Below, one piece after another: positions 1-6,629 of a stretch of DNA of 64,000 bases. A program made the translations under genes and the position numbers. This DNA is from Acetoanaerobium noterae (lineage in GTDB: Bacteria; Bacillota; Clostridia; Peptostreptococcales; Filifactoraceae): contig NZ_FUYN01000001.1 in NCBI RefSeq assembly GCF_900168025.1, positions 434,001 through 498,000 on the forward strand, in the 5' to 3' direction. Within the stretch, counting starts at the first letter, position 1; each line of letters starts with the position of its first letter. The notes under the pieces were generated by a model. It was not told the origin of the DNA. It ran no database searches and was given only the letters and a program-made list of their open reading frames with translations.

Positions 1-213
1 ATTGAAAAGCAACCTAGTTCCTAAATAAAAATGAGGAATATTCATTTTTTCCTGTCTTATATAGCCCTCAGACATATTGAGATATTCAGCCAAATCTTTT
101 ACACTCATAACCTCTTTTACATTTGACTTGGGAACAATCTCCTCTAAAGCCTCAGTAATAGTTTCAGCAAGCACGCTTTTTATCGTTTGCTCAATCATTT
201 CCTCAATTGACAT
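1..213 (-). CDS. Excisionase-like helix-turn-helix protein (partial, runs off left edge)
   Basis: The reading frame is open from an ATG at 213 to the window edge, giving 71 residues of an incomplete protein. The start is preceded by AAAGGAG. The N-terminus is a short acidic helix. From about residue 35 the sequence reads MSVKDLAEYLNMSEGYIRQ, followed by IPHFYLGTRLLF. This is the winged-helix pattern of excisionase/MerR-like HTH_17 proteins, which bind DNA at element ends or in control regions. It lies at the downstream end of the leftward early genes of the mobile element. It could equally be a small transcription regulator; the C-terminal wing is missing from the window. Confidence 0.6.
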   Translation of the reverse strand, partial: MSIEEMIEQTIKSVLAETITEALEEIVPKSNVKEVMSVKDLAEYLNMSEGYIRQEKMNIPHFYLGTRLLFN

Positions 214-251
214 AAGCAATCTCCTTTCCTCATAATTTTTTTAAGAAAATG

Positions 252-434
252 TTATAAAACACTATTTAGATATTTAGTTTCTTCATCAATAATTTTGTTA
301 AAGCTTTCATCAAACTCTTTATATTTCTCAACTAGCTCAGCACTTGTTGGAGAAAAATTGCTTATTTCATTAGACAAAGCCAGGAATGTTGTCATTAAAT
401 ATTCCAGTCTTTTTCTGCTCATAAATTTTTCCAT
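252..434 (-). CDS. Small hypothetical phage-type protein
   Basis: A 60-residue protein of unknown function, soluble and mostly helical by composition, starting MEKFMSRKRLEYLM. The frame stays open upstream to 704. The ATG at 434 is chosen because it has AAGAGG eight bases before it and because the upstream extension would lie across the opposite-strand gene at 505. It sits between the excisionase-like gene and other tiny leftward genes of the element. I recognise no domain. Confidence 0.45.
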   Translation of the reverse strand: MEKFMSRKRLEYLMTTFLALSNEISNFSPTSAELVEKYKEFDESFNKIIDEETKYLNSVL

Positions 435-504
435 AATTTTTGCCTCTTTTTCTATAGAATTTAAATTCCCAACTGAGTTATAATAATTTTCAGGAGGAGA
501 TTTC

Positions 505-927
505 ATGATTAGATTTATTAAATTTATTTTTAAAAAAATTATTGCAAGCATCTTGATTTCTGCAGGGTTAATAGCATCTTTTTCAGTTTTAAAAATTTTT
601 ATAATTGGAATCATTAAGCCAGAATCTACATTATCGTTAATTTTAAAAATCAATTTTCTAGATTTAAGTTTGACATACCTATATTCATGCCTAGCTTTGT
701 ACATTATTTTTCTTATTTGTGATTTGATTTTTGCTTATTTTTTAAAATTGCCAGATCAAATGAATAAAATAGAAATCACATTAGCTTTTTTACTATTACC
801 TACTGCTTTTATCATTGCTTGCTTAAGCGAACTATCTTTTGAACAATTCACGGTTGTAGTTACTTCACTTACTTTTATTGGTTTATTTATTCCTATTTTT
901 CAATTTCTGATTAAAAAAATGACCTAG
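505..927 (+). CDS. Hypothetical four-helix membrane protein
   Basis: A 140-residue protein with a very strong ribosome site (AGGAGG, seven bases before ATG). The N-terminus is basic and hydrophobic (MIRFIKFIFKKIIAS), and there are four likely membrane spans at about residues 11-35, 52-79, 88-107 and 114-135. It runs rightward, opposite to the small early genes around it, so it would need its own promoter. It could be a superinfection-exclusion or cargo protein of the element, but that is a guess; no family was recognised. Confidence 0.5.
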   Translation: MIRFIKFIFKKIIASILISAGLIASFSVLKIFIIGIIKPESTLSLILKINFLDLSLTYLYSCLALYIIFLICDLIFAYFLKLPDQMNKIEITLAFLLLPTAFIIACLSELSFEQFTVVVTSLTFIGLFIPIFQFLIKKMT

Positions 928-1044
928 CTTTAAGCATTTGCTTCTTAATTTTTTGAAAATAAGAAAATTTATGAACCATATAAAAATGATGAAGCTAATA
1001 AATGCAATGCTTTTTAACATAAAAATTAAAAGACTATTTTCCAT
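883..1044 (-). CDS. Small single-span membrane protein
   Basis: A 53-residue frame with GGAGG six bases before its ATG. It begins MENSLLIFMLKSIAF, has one hydrophobic stretch of about 25 residues and ends with a lysine-rich tail, so it looks like a single-pass membrane peptide. Its 3' end overlaps the end of the rightward membrane gene by about 45 bases. Tight spacing to the next leftward gene (15 bases) suggests they share a transcript. Function unknown. Confidence 0.4.
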   Translation of the reverse strand: MENSLLIFMLKSIAFISFIIFIWFINFLIFKKLRSKCLKLGHFFNQKLKNRNK

Positions 1045-1058
1045 TTTCGACCTCCTAA

Positions 1059-1220
1059 TTAGTAGGTTCTCTCAACCTTGCAAATCAGTTCTAAAGCTTG
1101 TAACTTTGTATTTTCATCATTTGATTCCGTGAATATTTTCATAGCTTCAGCTAATAAAAAATTCTTAGGATTTTCGTTAAATTTATCTGCGTTTTTTTGT
1201 GTTGTATTGACTACAATCAT
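1059..1220 (-). CDS. Small hypothetical protein of the element
   Basis: A 53-residue soluble protein starting MIVVNTTQKNADKF, with GGAGGG and a seven-base spacer before the ATG. It has no membrane span or cysteine pair and no recognised domain. It lies in a row of closely packed leftward genes (12 bases after the next upstream stop), as in early operons of temperate phages. Confidence 0.45.
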   Translation of the reverse strand: MIVVNTTQKNADKFNENPKNFLLAEAMKIFTESNDENTKLQALELICKVERTY

Positions 1221-1232
1221 TTTCTTTCCCTC

Positions 1233-1430
1233 CTATTTAAATTTCTTAGCTGTGCAATCACCACAAAGAATCTTTGTTGTAGCTAAATCTCCTTCTTCTA
1301 ATATGTGGTACATATCTTCGCCATCTAGCTCCATTTCTTTACAACATTGATTACAATTTGAGAAGATACCTTCATCTAGCGGTATTTCAATTACATAACC
1401 TTGGCATGTGGTTATTTTTGTGTAAATCAT
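1233..1430 (-). CDS. Small zinc-ribbon-like protein
   Basis: A 65-residue protein with two cysteine pairs: CNQCC near residue 26 and CGDC near residue 57. It also has an isolated Cys near residue 9. This spacing suggests a small zinc-binding fold. The start follows GGAGGGG. It lies between the antirepressor gene and the 53-residue gene in the same leftward unit. Zinc binding is inferred from the Cys pairs; the role is unknown. Confidence 0.55.
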   Translation of the reverse strand: MIYTKITTCQGYVIEIPLDEGIFSNCNQCCKEMELDGEDMYHILEEGDLATTKILCGDCTAKKFK

Positions 1431-1441
1431 TTACACCCCTC

Positions 1442-2224
1442 CTAATTTCTCTCTATCATTGGCAAATATCCATTATCTTTTAGCAATTCATATAAAAACA
1501 GTCTTCCCTTTTGAGTCCATTTAGTTCTAAGTTCAACTTTAGTAGAACCGTCTGATAGCTGAATATCTATTGATTCTGAATGTGTATATCCTTTGCTTTG
1601 ATATTTTGAATATAATAGCCATTGGTTGCCTTGTTTGTATTGAACCTTTAGATTGTGAAGTATCTTGTTTAATGCTTGTCCAGATAATCCATAATCTTTT
1701 GCAATTTGCCCTATATTAAGTAGGCTTTTAGATTTTAGAATTCTGTCTACATAATCAGCTTTTGGTCTAAGCTCCCCTATTATCTGACCTTGTTTTTTTA
1801 CTTCTGTTTCAAGTTCTTTCCTTGCTGCTCTTTCTTCCTTTAGTTGAGTAGCAACTTTTATGAGTAAATCAGGATTATCTAGAAGTTCATCAGTTGCATA
1901 CATTCCTTTGCTTCTAATGTCTTTAAGTATTTCCTTTACCTTCTTTTTGAACTCCTTCGCTATAGGTTTTCTACTTTGCATTAATACTTCATATAATCCG
2001 TCTTCAGATAAAAGCCACATTTCTTGATTTCCACCAAGGGTCGGAACATTCTTCCGTACCTTTTCATCATCATCAACTTGACTAACTAGTTTGTTAACAC
2101 TAGATAAATCATAATCAATCCATTCAGCAACATCTCTAGCTAAAAATAATGGATTTTCTAAATCTCCATAAATTACGAACTGTTTTCCTAATAGCTCTCT
2201 TTTGTTTAACACTTGTAAATTCAT
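1442..2224 (-). CDS. Phage antirepressor (BRO-N plus KilAC domains)
   Basis: A 260-residue two-domain antirepressor. The N-terminal 100 residues match the BRO-N pattern (PLFLARDVAEWIDY, then WLLSEDGLYEVLMQSRKP). A coiled linker rich in Glu and Lys follows at about 125-155. The C-terminal part (from about 160) has LLNIGQIAKDYGLSGQALNKIL and a later TKWTQKGRLFLYELL, as in the KilAC/ANT antirepressor domain. Such proteins oppose CI-type repressors or bind operators in temperate phages. The ATG at 2224 has GGAG eight bases upstream; a TTG six bases earlier lies too close to it. It is downstream of the Cro-like gene and probably co-transcribed from the switch. Confidence 0.85.
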   Translation of the reverse strand: MNLQVLNKRELLGKQFVIYGDLENPLFLARDVAEWIDYDLSSVNKLVSQVDDDEKVRKNVPTLGGNQEMWLLSEDGLYEVLMQSRKPIAKEFKKKVKEILKDIRSKGMYATDELLDNPDLLIKVATQLKEERAARKELETEVKKQGQIIGELRPKADYVDRILKSKSLLNIGQIAKDYGLSGQALNKILHNLKVQYKQGNQWLLYSKYQSKGYTHSESIDIQLSDGSTKVELRTKWTQKGRLFLYELLKDNGYLPMIERN

Positions 2225-2246
2225 TTTCAAAGCTCCTCTCTAATTT

Positions 2247-2468
2247 TTAATTTTGTTTCGTTTGAGTTAACTCAGACTCTAAAAAAATTTCTTCAATTGT
2301 TTTCCCAAAATAAGAGCTAACAATTCTAGCTTCTTTTAACGAAAAATCTGTTTTACCATTAATTTTATCATTGAAAGTTCTTAGTGTAATTCCAAGATGT
2401 TTAGCCAATTGCTTCTGTGATAACCCAAACTCTGCTATTAGTCCTTTTAACTTAGATTGTACTGGCAT
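2247..2468 (-). CDS. Cro-like XRE-family regulator
   Basis: A 73-residue single-domain DNA-binding protein. The helix-turn-helix is LSQKQLAKHLGITLRTFNDKI at about residues 16-36, with a short acidic tail ending ELTQTKQN. It is transcribed away from the CI-like gene, with a 156-base control region between them, which is the classical Cro/CI arrangement. It is the first gene of the leftward early unit. An operator-like site (GTTTCGTT, three bases, GTTAACT) occurs in its control region and again inside its own 3' end. Confidence 0.8.
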   Translation of the reverse strand: MPVQSKLKGLIAEFGLSQKQLAKHLGITLRTFNDKINGKTDFSLKEARIVSSYFGKTIEEIFLESELTQTKQN

Positions 2469-2487
2469 TTCTTAAGTTCCTCCTCTC

Positions 2488-2508
2488 TTGTTTCGTTCTT
2501 GTTAACTA
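2488..2508. promoter_or_regulatory. Operator-like site near the Cro promoter
   Basis: The sequence TTGTTTCGTT-CTT-GTTAACT lies just downstream of the leftward -10 element. The same 17 of 20 bases occur at 2253-2273 inside the 3' end of the cro-like gene, where the central three bases are TGA. Recurrence on both sides of the gene suggests a regulator-binding site. Which protein binds is unknown. Confidence 0.4.
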
Positions 2509-2537
2509 ATTATAGTACACGCAAACAAAACTTACAA
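2509..2537 (-). promoter_or_regulatory. Leftward early promoter for the cro-like gene
   Basis: On the minus strand, TTGTAA (2532-2537) is followed after 17 bases by a perfect TATAAT (2509-2514). Transcription would start near 2502, giving a leader of about 33 bases before the cro-like ATG. Such a start lies inside the operator-like site. Confidence 0.6.
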
Positions 2538-2568
2538 CCTTTTTTTTGAAAAAAGTTTCCTTTTTTGT

Positions 2569-2605
2569 GAACTATTGTTCTTTTTATGTGAATAAGAAAT
2601 ATAAT
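2569..2605 (+). promoter_or_regulatory. Rightward promoter for the CI-like gene, with a palindromic operator candidate
   Basis: A perfect TATAAT lies at 2600-2605, 20 bases before the CI-like ATG. A weak -35 (GTTCTT) at 2577-2582 has a 17-base spacer. It overlaps the dyad GAAC-TATT-GTTC at 2569-2580, so a repressor bound there would cover the -35. This suggests autoregulation of the CI-like gene. Confidence 0.5.
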
Positions 2606-2624
2606 TAAGCTAGAGGTGTAGAAT

Positions 2625-3002
2625 ATGAATAAATTTGGAAATATATTTAAAGCGCTTAGAGAAGAAAAAGGATTAACTCAACAAGAACTTGTAGATTTAT
2701 TCAACAAACAATATCATTATAAATTTGGAAAATCCGCTATATCTCAGTATGAAAATAATAAGCGAATACCTGAGGTAGAAGTACTGCAAAAATGGGCAGA
2801 GTTTTTTCAGGTCGGACTGGACTTTCTCTTAGGTAACTCCGACATAAAAAACCCATACAAAGAAGCTCCCGAAAAAACAGATGAAGATATAGACCTTTGG
2901 CTTTCTAAAACAGATGGGTATAAAGAGCTTCCTGAAGAAGATAGAGAATTAATATCTAATCTTGCTAAAAATTTGTTAGAGAAGCATAGAAAAGAAAAAT
3001 AG
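2625..3002 (+). CDS. CI-like XRE-family repressor
   Basis: A 125-residue regulator. The N-terminal HTH_3 domain spans about residues 5-70 (LREEKGLTQQELVDLF, then SAISQYENNKRIPEVEVLQKW). A charged helical tail of about 50 residues follows. It has no Ser/Lys LexA-type peptidase domain, so it is unlikely to self-cleave. The ImmA/IrrE-type gene next door suggests that repression is lifted by proteolysis from that partner, as known for ICEBs1 ImmR/ImmA. GAGGTG eight bases before the ATG is the ribosome site. Confidence 0.8.
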   Translation: MNKFGNIFKALREEKGLTQQELVDLFNKQYHYKFGKSAISQYENNKRIPEVEVLQKWAEFFQVGLDFLLGNSDIKNPYKEAPEKTDEDIDLWLSKTDGYKELPEEDRELISNLAKNLLEKHRKEK

Positions 3003-3060
3003 CTTAATGTTATTTTTTTTAAACATATATTAGGTAATTTACCTAAAGATAAGGTGTATT

Positions 3061-3576
3061 ATGGGACAATTAGAAAAATTATATCAACTAATTGAAGAAG
3101 AAAATATCAAGCTAGAGATTTTAGATTCCCTTCCTAATCATATAGATGGAATGTATTTAAAATCTGAATCTAGCTATCCAATAATTGTAATAAATAAAAA
3201 ATTAGAAAATGACTCCATGAAATTTAAAATAGTTTTAGCTGAAGAACTTGGCCATCATTTCACTAGTGTTGGAGACTCTAGGGTTATGTTTAACTCTTAT
3301 ACTAGAAGATTGCAGCTGGATAAATCAGAAATAACGGCTTTAAAATGGGCCACTGAGTTTTTACTTCCTATCGACAGACTAAAAGAAGCTTTCTTAAAAA
3401 TGCACAATAGGCAGATTGATGGTGTGACTCAGGAGCTTGAGGTTCCCCATGAGTTTCTACTGGCTAGACTTAAGTTTCTATCTCATAAGTTCGATTACAT
3501 TGACTTAGATGACAAGAAAGCAATATTACTTACTACTTTGCCTAACATATGTACGATAGAAAAATTATCTGAATAG
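3061..3576 (+). CDS. ImmA/IrrE-family metallopeptidase
   Basis: A 171-residue putative zinc protease (Peptidase_M78 type). The core is LAEELGHHFTSVGDS at about residues 59-73, matching the family's HExxH region but with Glu in place of the first His. A later ALKWATEFLLP segment is the usual second conserved block. Known relatives cleave or inactivate the neighbouring XRE repressor and trigger induction. It lies 58 bases after the CI-like gene in the same direction, which supports that role. Zinc ligation with this variant motif cannot be judged from sequence alone. Confidence 0.75.
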   Translation: MGQLEKLYQLIEEENIKLEILDSLPNHIDGMYLKSESSYPIIVINKKLENDSMKFKIVLAEELGHHFTSVGDSRVMFNSYTRRLQLDKSEITALKWATEFLLPIDRLKEAFLKMHNRQIDGVTQELEVPHEFLLARLKFLSHKFDYIDLDDKKAILLTTLPNICTIEKLSE

Positions 3577-3622
3577 TTTATTAATTGTTTATTTTATATA
3601 AAAATAATAGGAGGAGATTTAT

Positions 3623-4702
3623 ATGGGATTCGAAGAAAGTATTAAAAGTTTTGCTGACAGGACTAACGCAATAAAGAATAATATTCTAACTGAGGAAGCT
3701 ACTAAAACATCACTTATTATGCCTTTCTTTCAAATTCTAGGTTACGATGTCTTCAATCCTCAAGAATTTACCCCAGAATATGTAGCAGATGTTGGTATAA
3801 AAAAGGGAGAAAAAGTTGACTATGCAATTTTGGATAATAATGGAGAGCCAGTATTACTTATTGAAGCAAAATCTGTTAATGACATTTTAACCAAACATGA
3901 TTCTCAACTGTTTAGATATTTTGGAACTACAAAAGCTAAATTTGCCATATTAACAAATGGAATTATATATAGATTTTATACAGATTTAGATCAACAAAAT
4001 ATAATGGATGAAAATCCTTTTTTTGAGTTAAATATGCTTGATTTAAAAGATTCTCACATAGTCGAATTGAAAAAATTTCATAAAGAAAACTTTAGCGTGG
4101 AAAGGATTATGGATACAGCTTCAGAATTAAAATACCTTGGATTAATAAGAAATATATTAAAAAATGAATTTAGTAATCCATCAGAGGATTTTGTTCGTTT
4201 TGTTTTGAATTCTGGGGTATACGAAGGAGTTAAAACTCAAAATGTGGTTGATAGATATACTCCTTTAGTAAAAAAATCTTTAAACTCATATATAAATGAA
4301 CTAGTAAATGATAGAATTCAAAGCGCCCTAAATAAAGATGAAAATCAAACAAAAATAATTAGTGAAGATTTTGAAGTAGAAAATATTCCTGAGAATATCG
4401 ATGATTACGATCAAATACTTACTACAGAAGAAGAATTAGAATCTTTCTATATAGTAAAATCAATCTTAAGAAATTCTATAGATGTACAAAGAGTCCAATT
4501 TAAAGATACTCTTTCTTATTTCGCAATATTAATCGATGGAAAAGTTACTAAATGGGTATGTAGAGTATTCTTAAAAGAAAATGTGAAATTTATCATAATT
4601 CCTGATAATGACAAGCAAAATATAAAATATCAAATTTCATCAGTGGATGATATTTATAATTTGGCTGATAATTTAATCAATAGAGCTAGTCAACTTATAT
4701 AA
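3623..4702 (+). CDS. Stand-alone HsdR N-terminal-type nuclease-like protein
   Basis: A 359-residue protein whose first 150 residues match the type I restriction HsdR N-terminal (PD-(D/E)xK) pattern. VDYAIL supplies the Asp and LLIEAKS the E-x-K catalytic signature, at about residues 73 and 88; LTNGIIYRFYTD follows. The rest (about 170-359) has no helicase motif. No HsdM or HsdS gene is near, so this is not a classical type I system. Proteins of this kind occur in prophage lysogeny modules, where their role is not clear to me. It follows the ImmA-like gene by 46 bases with AGGAGG before the ATG. Confidence 0.7.
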   Translation: MGFEESIKSFADRTNAIKNNILTEEATKTSLIMPFFQILGYDVFNPQEFTPEYVADVGIKKGEKVDYAILDNNGEPVLLIEAKSVNDILTKHDSQLFRYFGTTKAKFAILTNGIIYRFYTDLDQQNIMDENPFFELNMLDLKDSHIVELKKFHKENFSVERIMDTASELKYLGLIRNILKNEFSNPSEDFVRFVLNSGVYEGVKTQNVVDRYTPLVKKSLNSYINELVNDRIQSALNKDENQTKIISEDFEVENIPENIDDYDQILTTEEELESFYIVKSILRNSIDVQRVQFKDTLSYFAILIDGKVTKWVCRVFLKENVKFIIIPDNDKQNIKYQISSVDDIYNLADNLINRASQLI

Positions 4703-4804
4703 TAAGCAAACATAATAAAAATATCTCCAATGTCACTAAAAATTTATTTTTAGACTCAACAGCGAGTATTCATCTATATAAATATACTACTAGGAGGAAA
4801 TCAA

Positions 4805-5629
4805 TTGATACTTTTCTTTGAAAAATTCGGTCCAGTTGAACAAGCCCTCATAGGAACTCTATTCACTTGGGGTGTTACAGCTCTTGGCGCATCACTTGTT
4901 TTCTTTTTTAAATCAATAAATAAAACTATTCTTAATGGAATGCTTGGATTTGCTGCTGGGGTTATGATAGCAGCAAGCTTTTGGTCATTACTTTCTCCTG
5001 CAATAACTATGGCTGAAGAACTCGGACAAATAGCATTTCTTACTGCTGCAATTGGATTTTTAGGCGGAGGAGCATTTTTATATTTAGTTGATAAATTATT
5101 ACCCCATCTACATATGGGATTAGAAACTTCACAAGCTGAAGGTGTTAAAACAAATTGGCAAAGAAGTGTATTGTTAGTTTTAGCAATTACCCTTCATAAT
5201 ATTCCAGAAGGACTTGCTGTTGGAGTTGCATTTGGAGCCGTAGCTGCAGGAACTGGCAGTTCAGCTTCACTAGCTGGAGCTATAGCTCTTGCAATTGGTA
5301 TAGGTTTACAGAACTTTCCTGAAGGAGCTGCTGTTTCAATACCGCTTAGAAGAGAAGGTTTTAGCAGAACAAAATCATTCTTATATGGTCAAGCATCTGG
5401 GATAGTTGAGCCTATTGCAGGTGTAATCGGAGCCTTTGCTGTCGTGAAGATGCAGCCTATTTTGCCTTATGCGCTAGCATTTGCAGCTGGAGCTATGATT
5501 TATGTTGTTATTGAAGAACTTATTCCAGAAGCCCAACGTGAAGAAGGTGGCTCAAAAACTGATATAGCCACAATAGGTTGTATGATTGGATTTACTATCA
5601 TGATGGTTCTAGACGTTGCTCTTGGTTAG
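4805..5629 (+). CDS. ZIP-family metal transporter
   Basis: A 274-residue membrane transporter for zinc or another divalent metal. The paired ZIP metal-site motifs are present: [11 protein letters not shown] near residue 129 and [11 protein letters not shown] near residue 169, in adjacent transmembrane helices. About eight hydrophobic spans are visible, with a His-containing loop (PHLHMG) after the third. It starts with TTG; AGGAGG seven bases upstream decides this. The gene lies inside the mobile element and looks less AT-rich than its flanks, so it may be cargo. Its position between a restriction-like gene and a putative defence operon is unusual for a metal transporter. Confidence 0.85.
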   Translation: MILFFEKFGPVEQALIGTLFTWGVTALGASLVFFFKSINKTILNGMLGFAAGVMIAASFWSLLSPAITMAEELGQIAFLTAAIGFLGGGAFLYLVDKLLPHLHMGLETSQAEGVKTNWQRSVLLVLAITLHNIPEGLAVGVAFGAVAAGTGSSASLAGAIALAIGIGLQNFPEGAAVSIPLRREGFSRTKSFLYGQASGIVEPIAGVIGAFAVVKMQPILPYALAFAAGAMIYVVIEELIPEAQREEGGSKTDIATIGCMIGFTIMMVLDVALG

Positions 5630-5649
5630 ATTCATATTTTAAGTATAGA

Positions 5650-5670
5650 TAGCTATTCTAATAATAGCTA
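5650..5670 (+). terminator. Hairpin after the ZIP gene
   Basis: A perfect 8-bp stem (TAGCTATT / AATAGCTA, 5-base loop) lies 21 bases after the stop. The T-tract begins seven bases later and is short, so termination may be leaky. Confidence 0.5.
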
Positions 5671-5838
5671 AGTTGGGTTTTAAAAAAAATTAAAAAATAT
5701 ATTAATTAACTTTGATATAAGTATATTATCCAGGGGGGTGGATGCTATATGGAAATTAATGAGTTTACTTGAAAACAGATTTAAATAACGTGCAAACGAT
5801 TAAAGTCTGTCTAAATTCTAAAATCGAGGAATAAATAT
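5671..5838 (+). other. Leader region before the three-gene operon
   Basis: This 168-base stretch holds GGGGGGTGG at about 5733-5741, followed by an ATG and a seven-codon frame (MEINEFT). A hairpin with arms ACAGATTTAA (5775-5784) and TTAAAGTCTGT (5800-5810) comes next. The -10-like TATTAT near 5725 has no good -35. It may be a regulatory leader or a decayed gene start; I cannot distinguish these. Confidence 0.3.
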
Positions 5839-6597
5839 ATGTCTAACTTTATAAACGAAAATATAGAGCTATTAATAAATAATTACTTTTTTTTAAGCAT
5901 ATATTTTATTGTATTATCTTTATATTTAGGTGCTACATTTGGTGTTCTATTTAATATACTCAGTTCAATAAAAAAGATGAATTTTATTTATATAAGAAAA
6001 AACTATAAAATTATTATTATAATTGCTATTTTCTCTTACATACTAGCTTTAATCATGAAACACTCACCTTTTTTATTAGATTTTAATTTAAGTATATTAA
6101 TTCTAATTTCATTTAGTTTTATTATTATTTTTATAACAAAAAAAATAATTAAAAATGAAATAAATGATAAAATTTCAACCTCATATGACCATAATCTCCA
6201 ATGTAAGAAAATCAATAAATTTCTTGATCTGCAAATCAAAAAGTATCCAGCAACAATATATAGCAATGTTTCATATTTTAGAGAACTTTCGAAATATCCG
6301 CAATGTAAAATAATACTACTAAAAGAAATTCTTGAAGATATATCTAATAATTATAAAACTCATACATCTTCTACACTTTTATTTCTAACAGGAGCTACTA
6401 CTACAAAATTAATACCAGAATGGCCCAATGAAGGAATGTATCCTGATTCTATTATTTTCATATTAAAGCTTTTATTTATTGGTACAATTCTAAGATTATT
6501 TCTTTTATCTTTCTATCATTTTACTAATAATCCATCCGAAATTGAAAAGAAAATTAATATACTAAATTACTATTTAAGAATTGTAAGGAGGCCTTAA
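5839..6597 (+). CDS. Multi-pass membrane protein, first gene of candidate defence operon
   Basis: A 252-residue protein with hydrophobic spans at about residues 17-40, 57-73 and 80-99. A charged, probably cytoplasmic segment of about 75 residues follows, then further hydrophobic stretches near 176-190 and 204-226. I recognise no family. It has a GAGGA ribosome site. The stop is 32 bases before the ATPase gene, and the three genes end in one terminator, so it is probably an operon partner of the ATPase. A membrane effector or sensor role is a hypothesis from context only. The gene is extremely AT-rich even for this genome, as is usual for transferred defence genes. Confidence 0.7.
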   Translation: MSNFINENIELLINNYFFLSIYFIVLSLYLGATFGVLFNILSSIKKMNFIYIRKNYKIIIIIAIFSYILALIMKHSPFLLDFNLSILILISFSFIIIFITKKIIKNEINDKISTSYDHNLQCKKINKFLDLQIKKYPATIYSNVSYFRELSKYPQCKIILLKEILEDISNNYKTHTSSTLLFLTGATTTKLIPEWPNEGMYPDSIIFILKLLFIGTILRLFLLSFYHFTNNPSEIEKKINILNYYLRIVRRP

Positions 6598-6629
6598 GAT
6601 TATTGTTATCATGACAAAGGGGGATTAAT

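Noticed and set aside
252-704. Long leftward frame of 150 residues
   Set aside because: The first half overlaps a rightward gene with a strong ribosome site and has low-complexity composition. The supported start is the ATG at 434.
5671-5838. Possible retron non-coding RNA before the ATPase operon
   Set aside because: The region has one modest hairpin, and no reverse transcriptase gene lies nearby.
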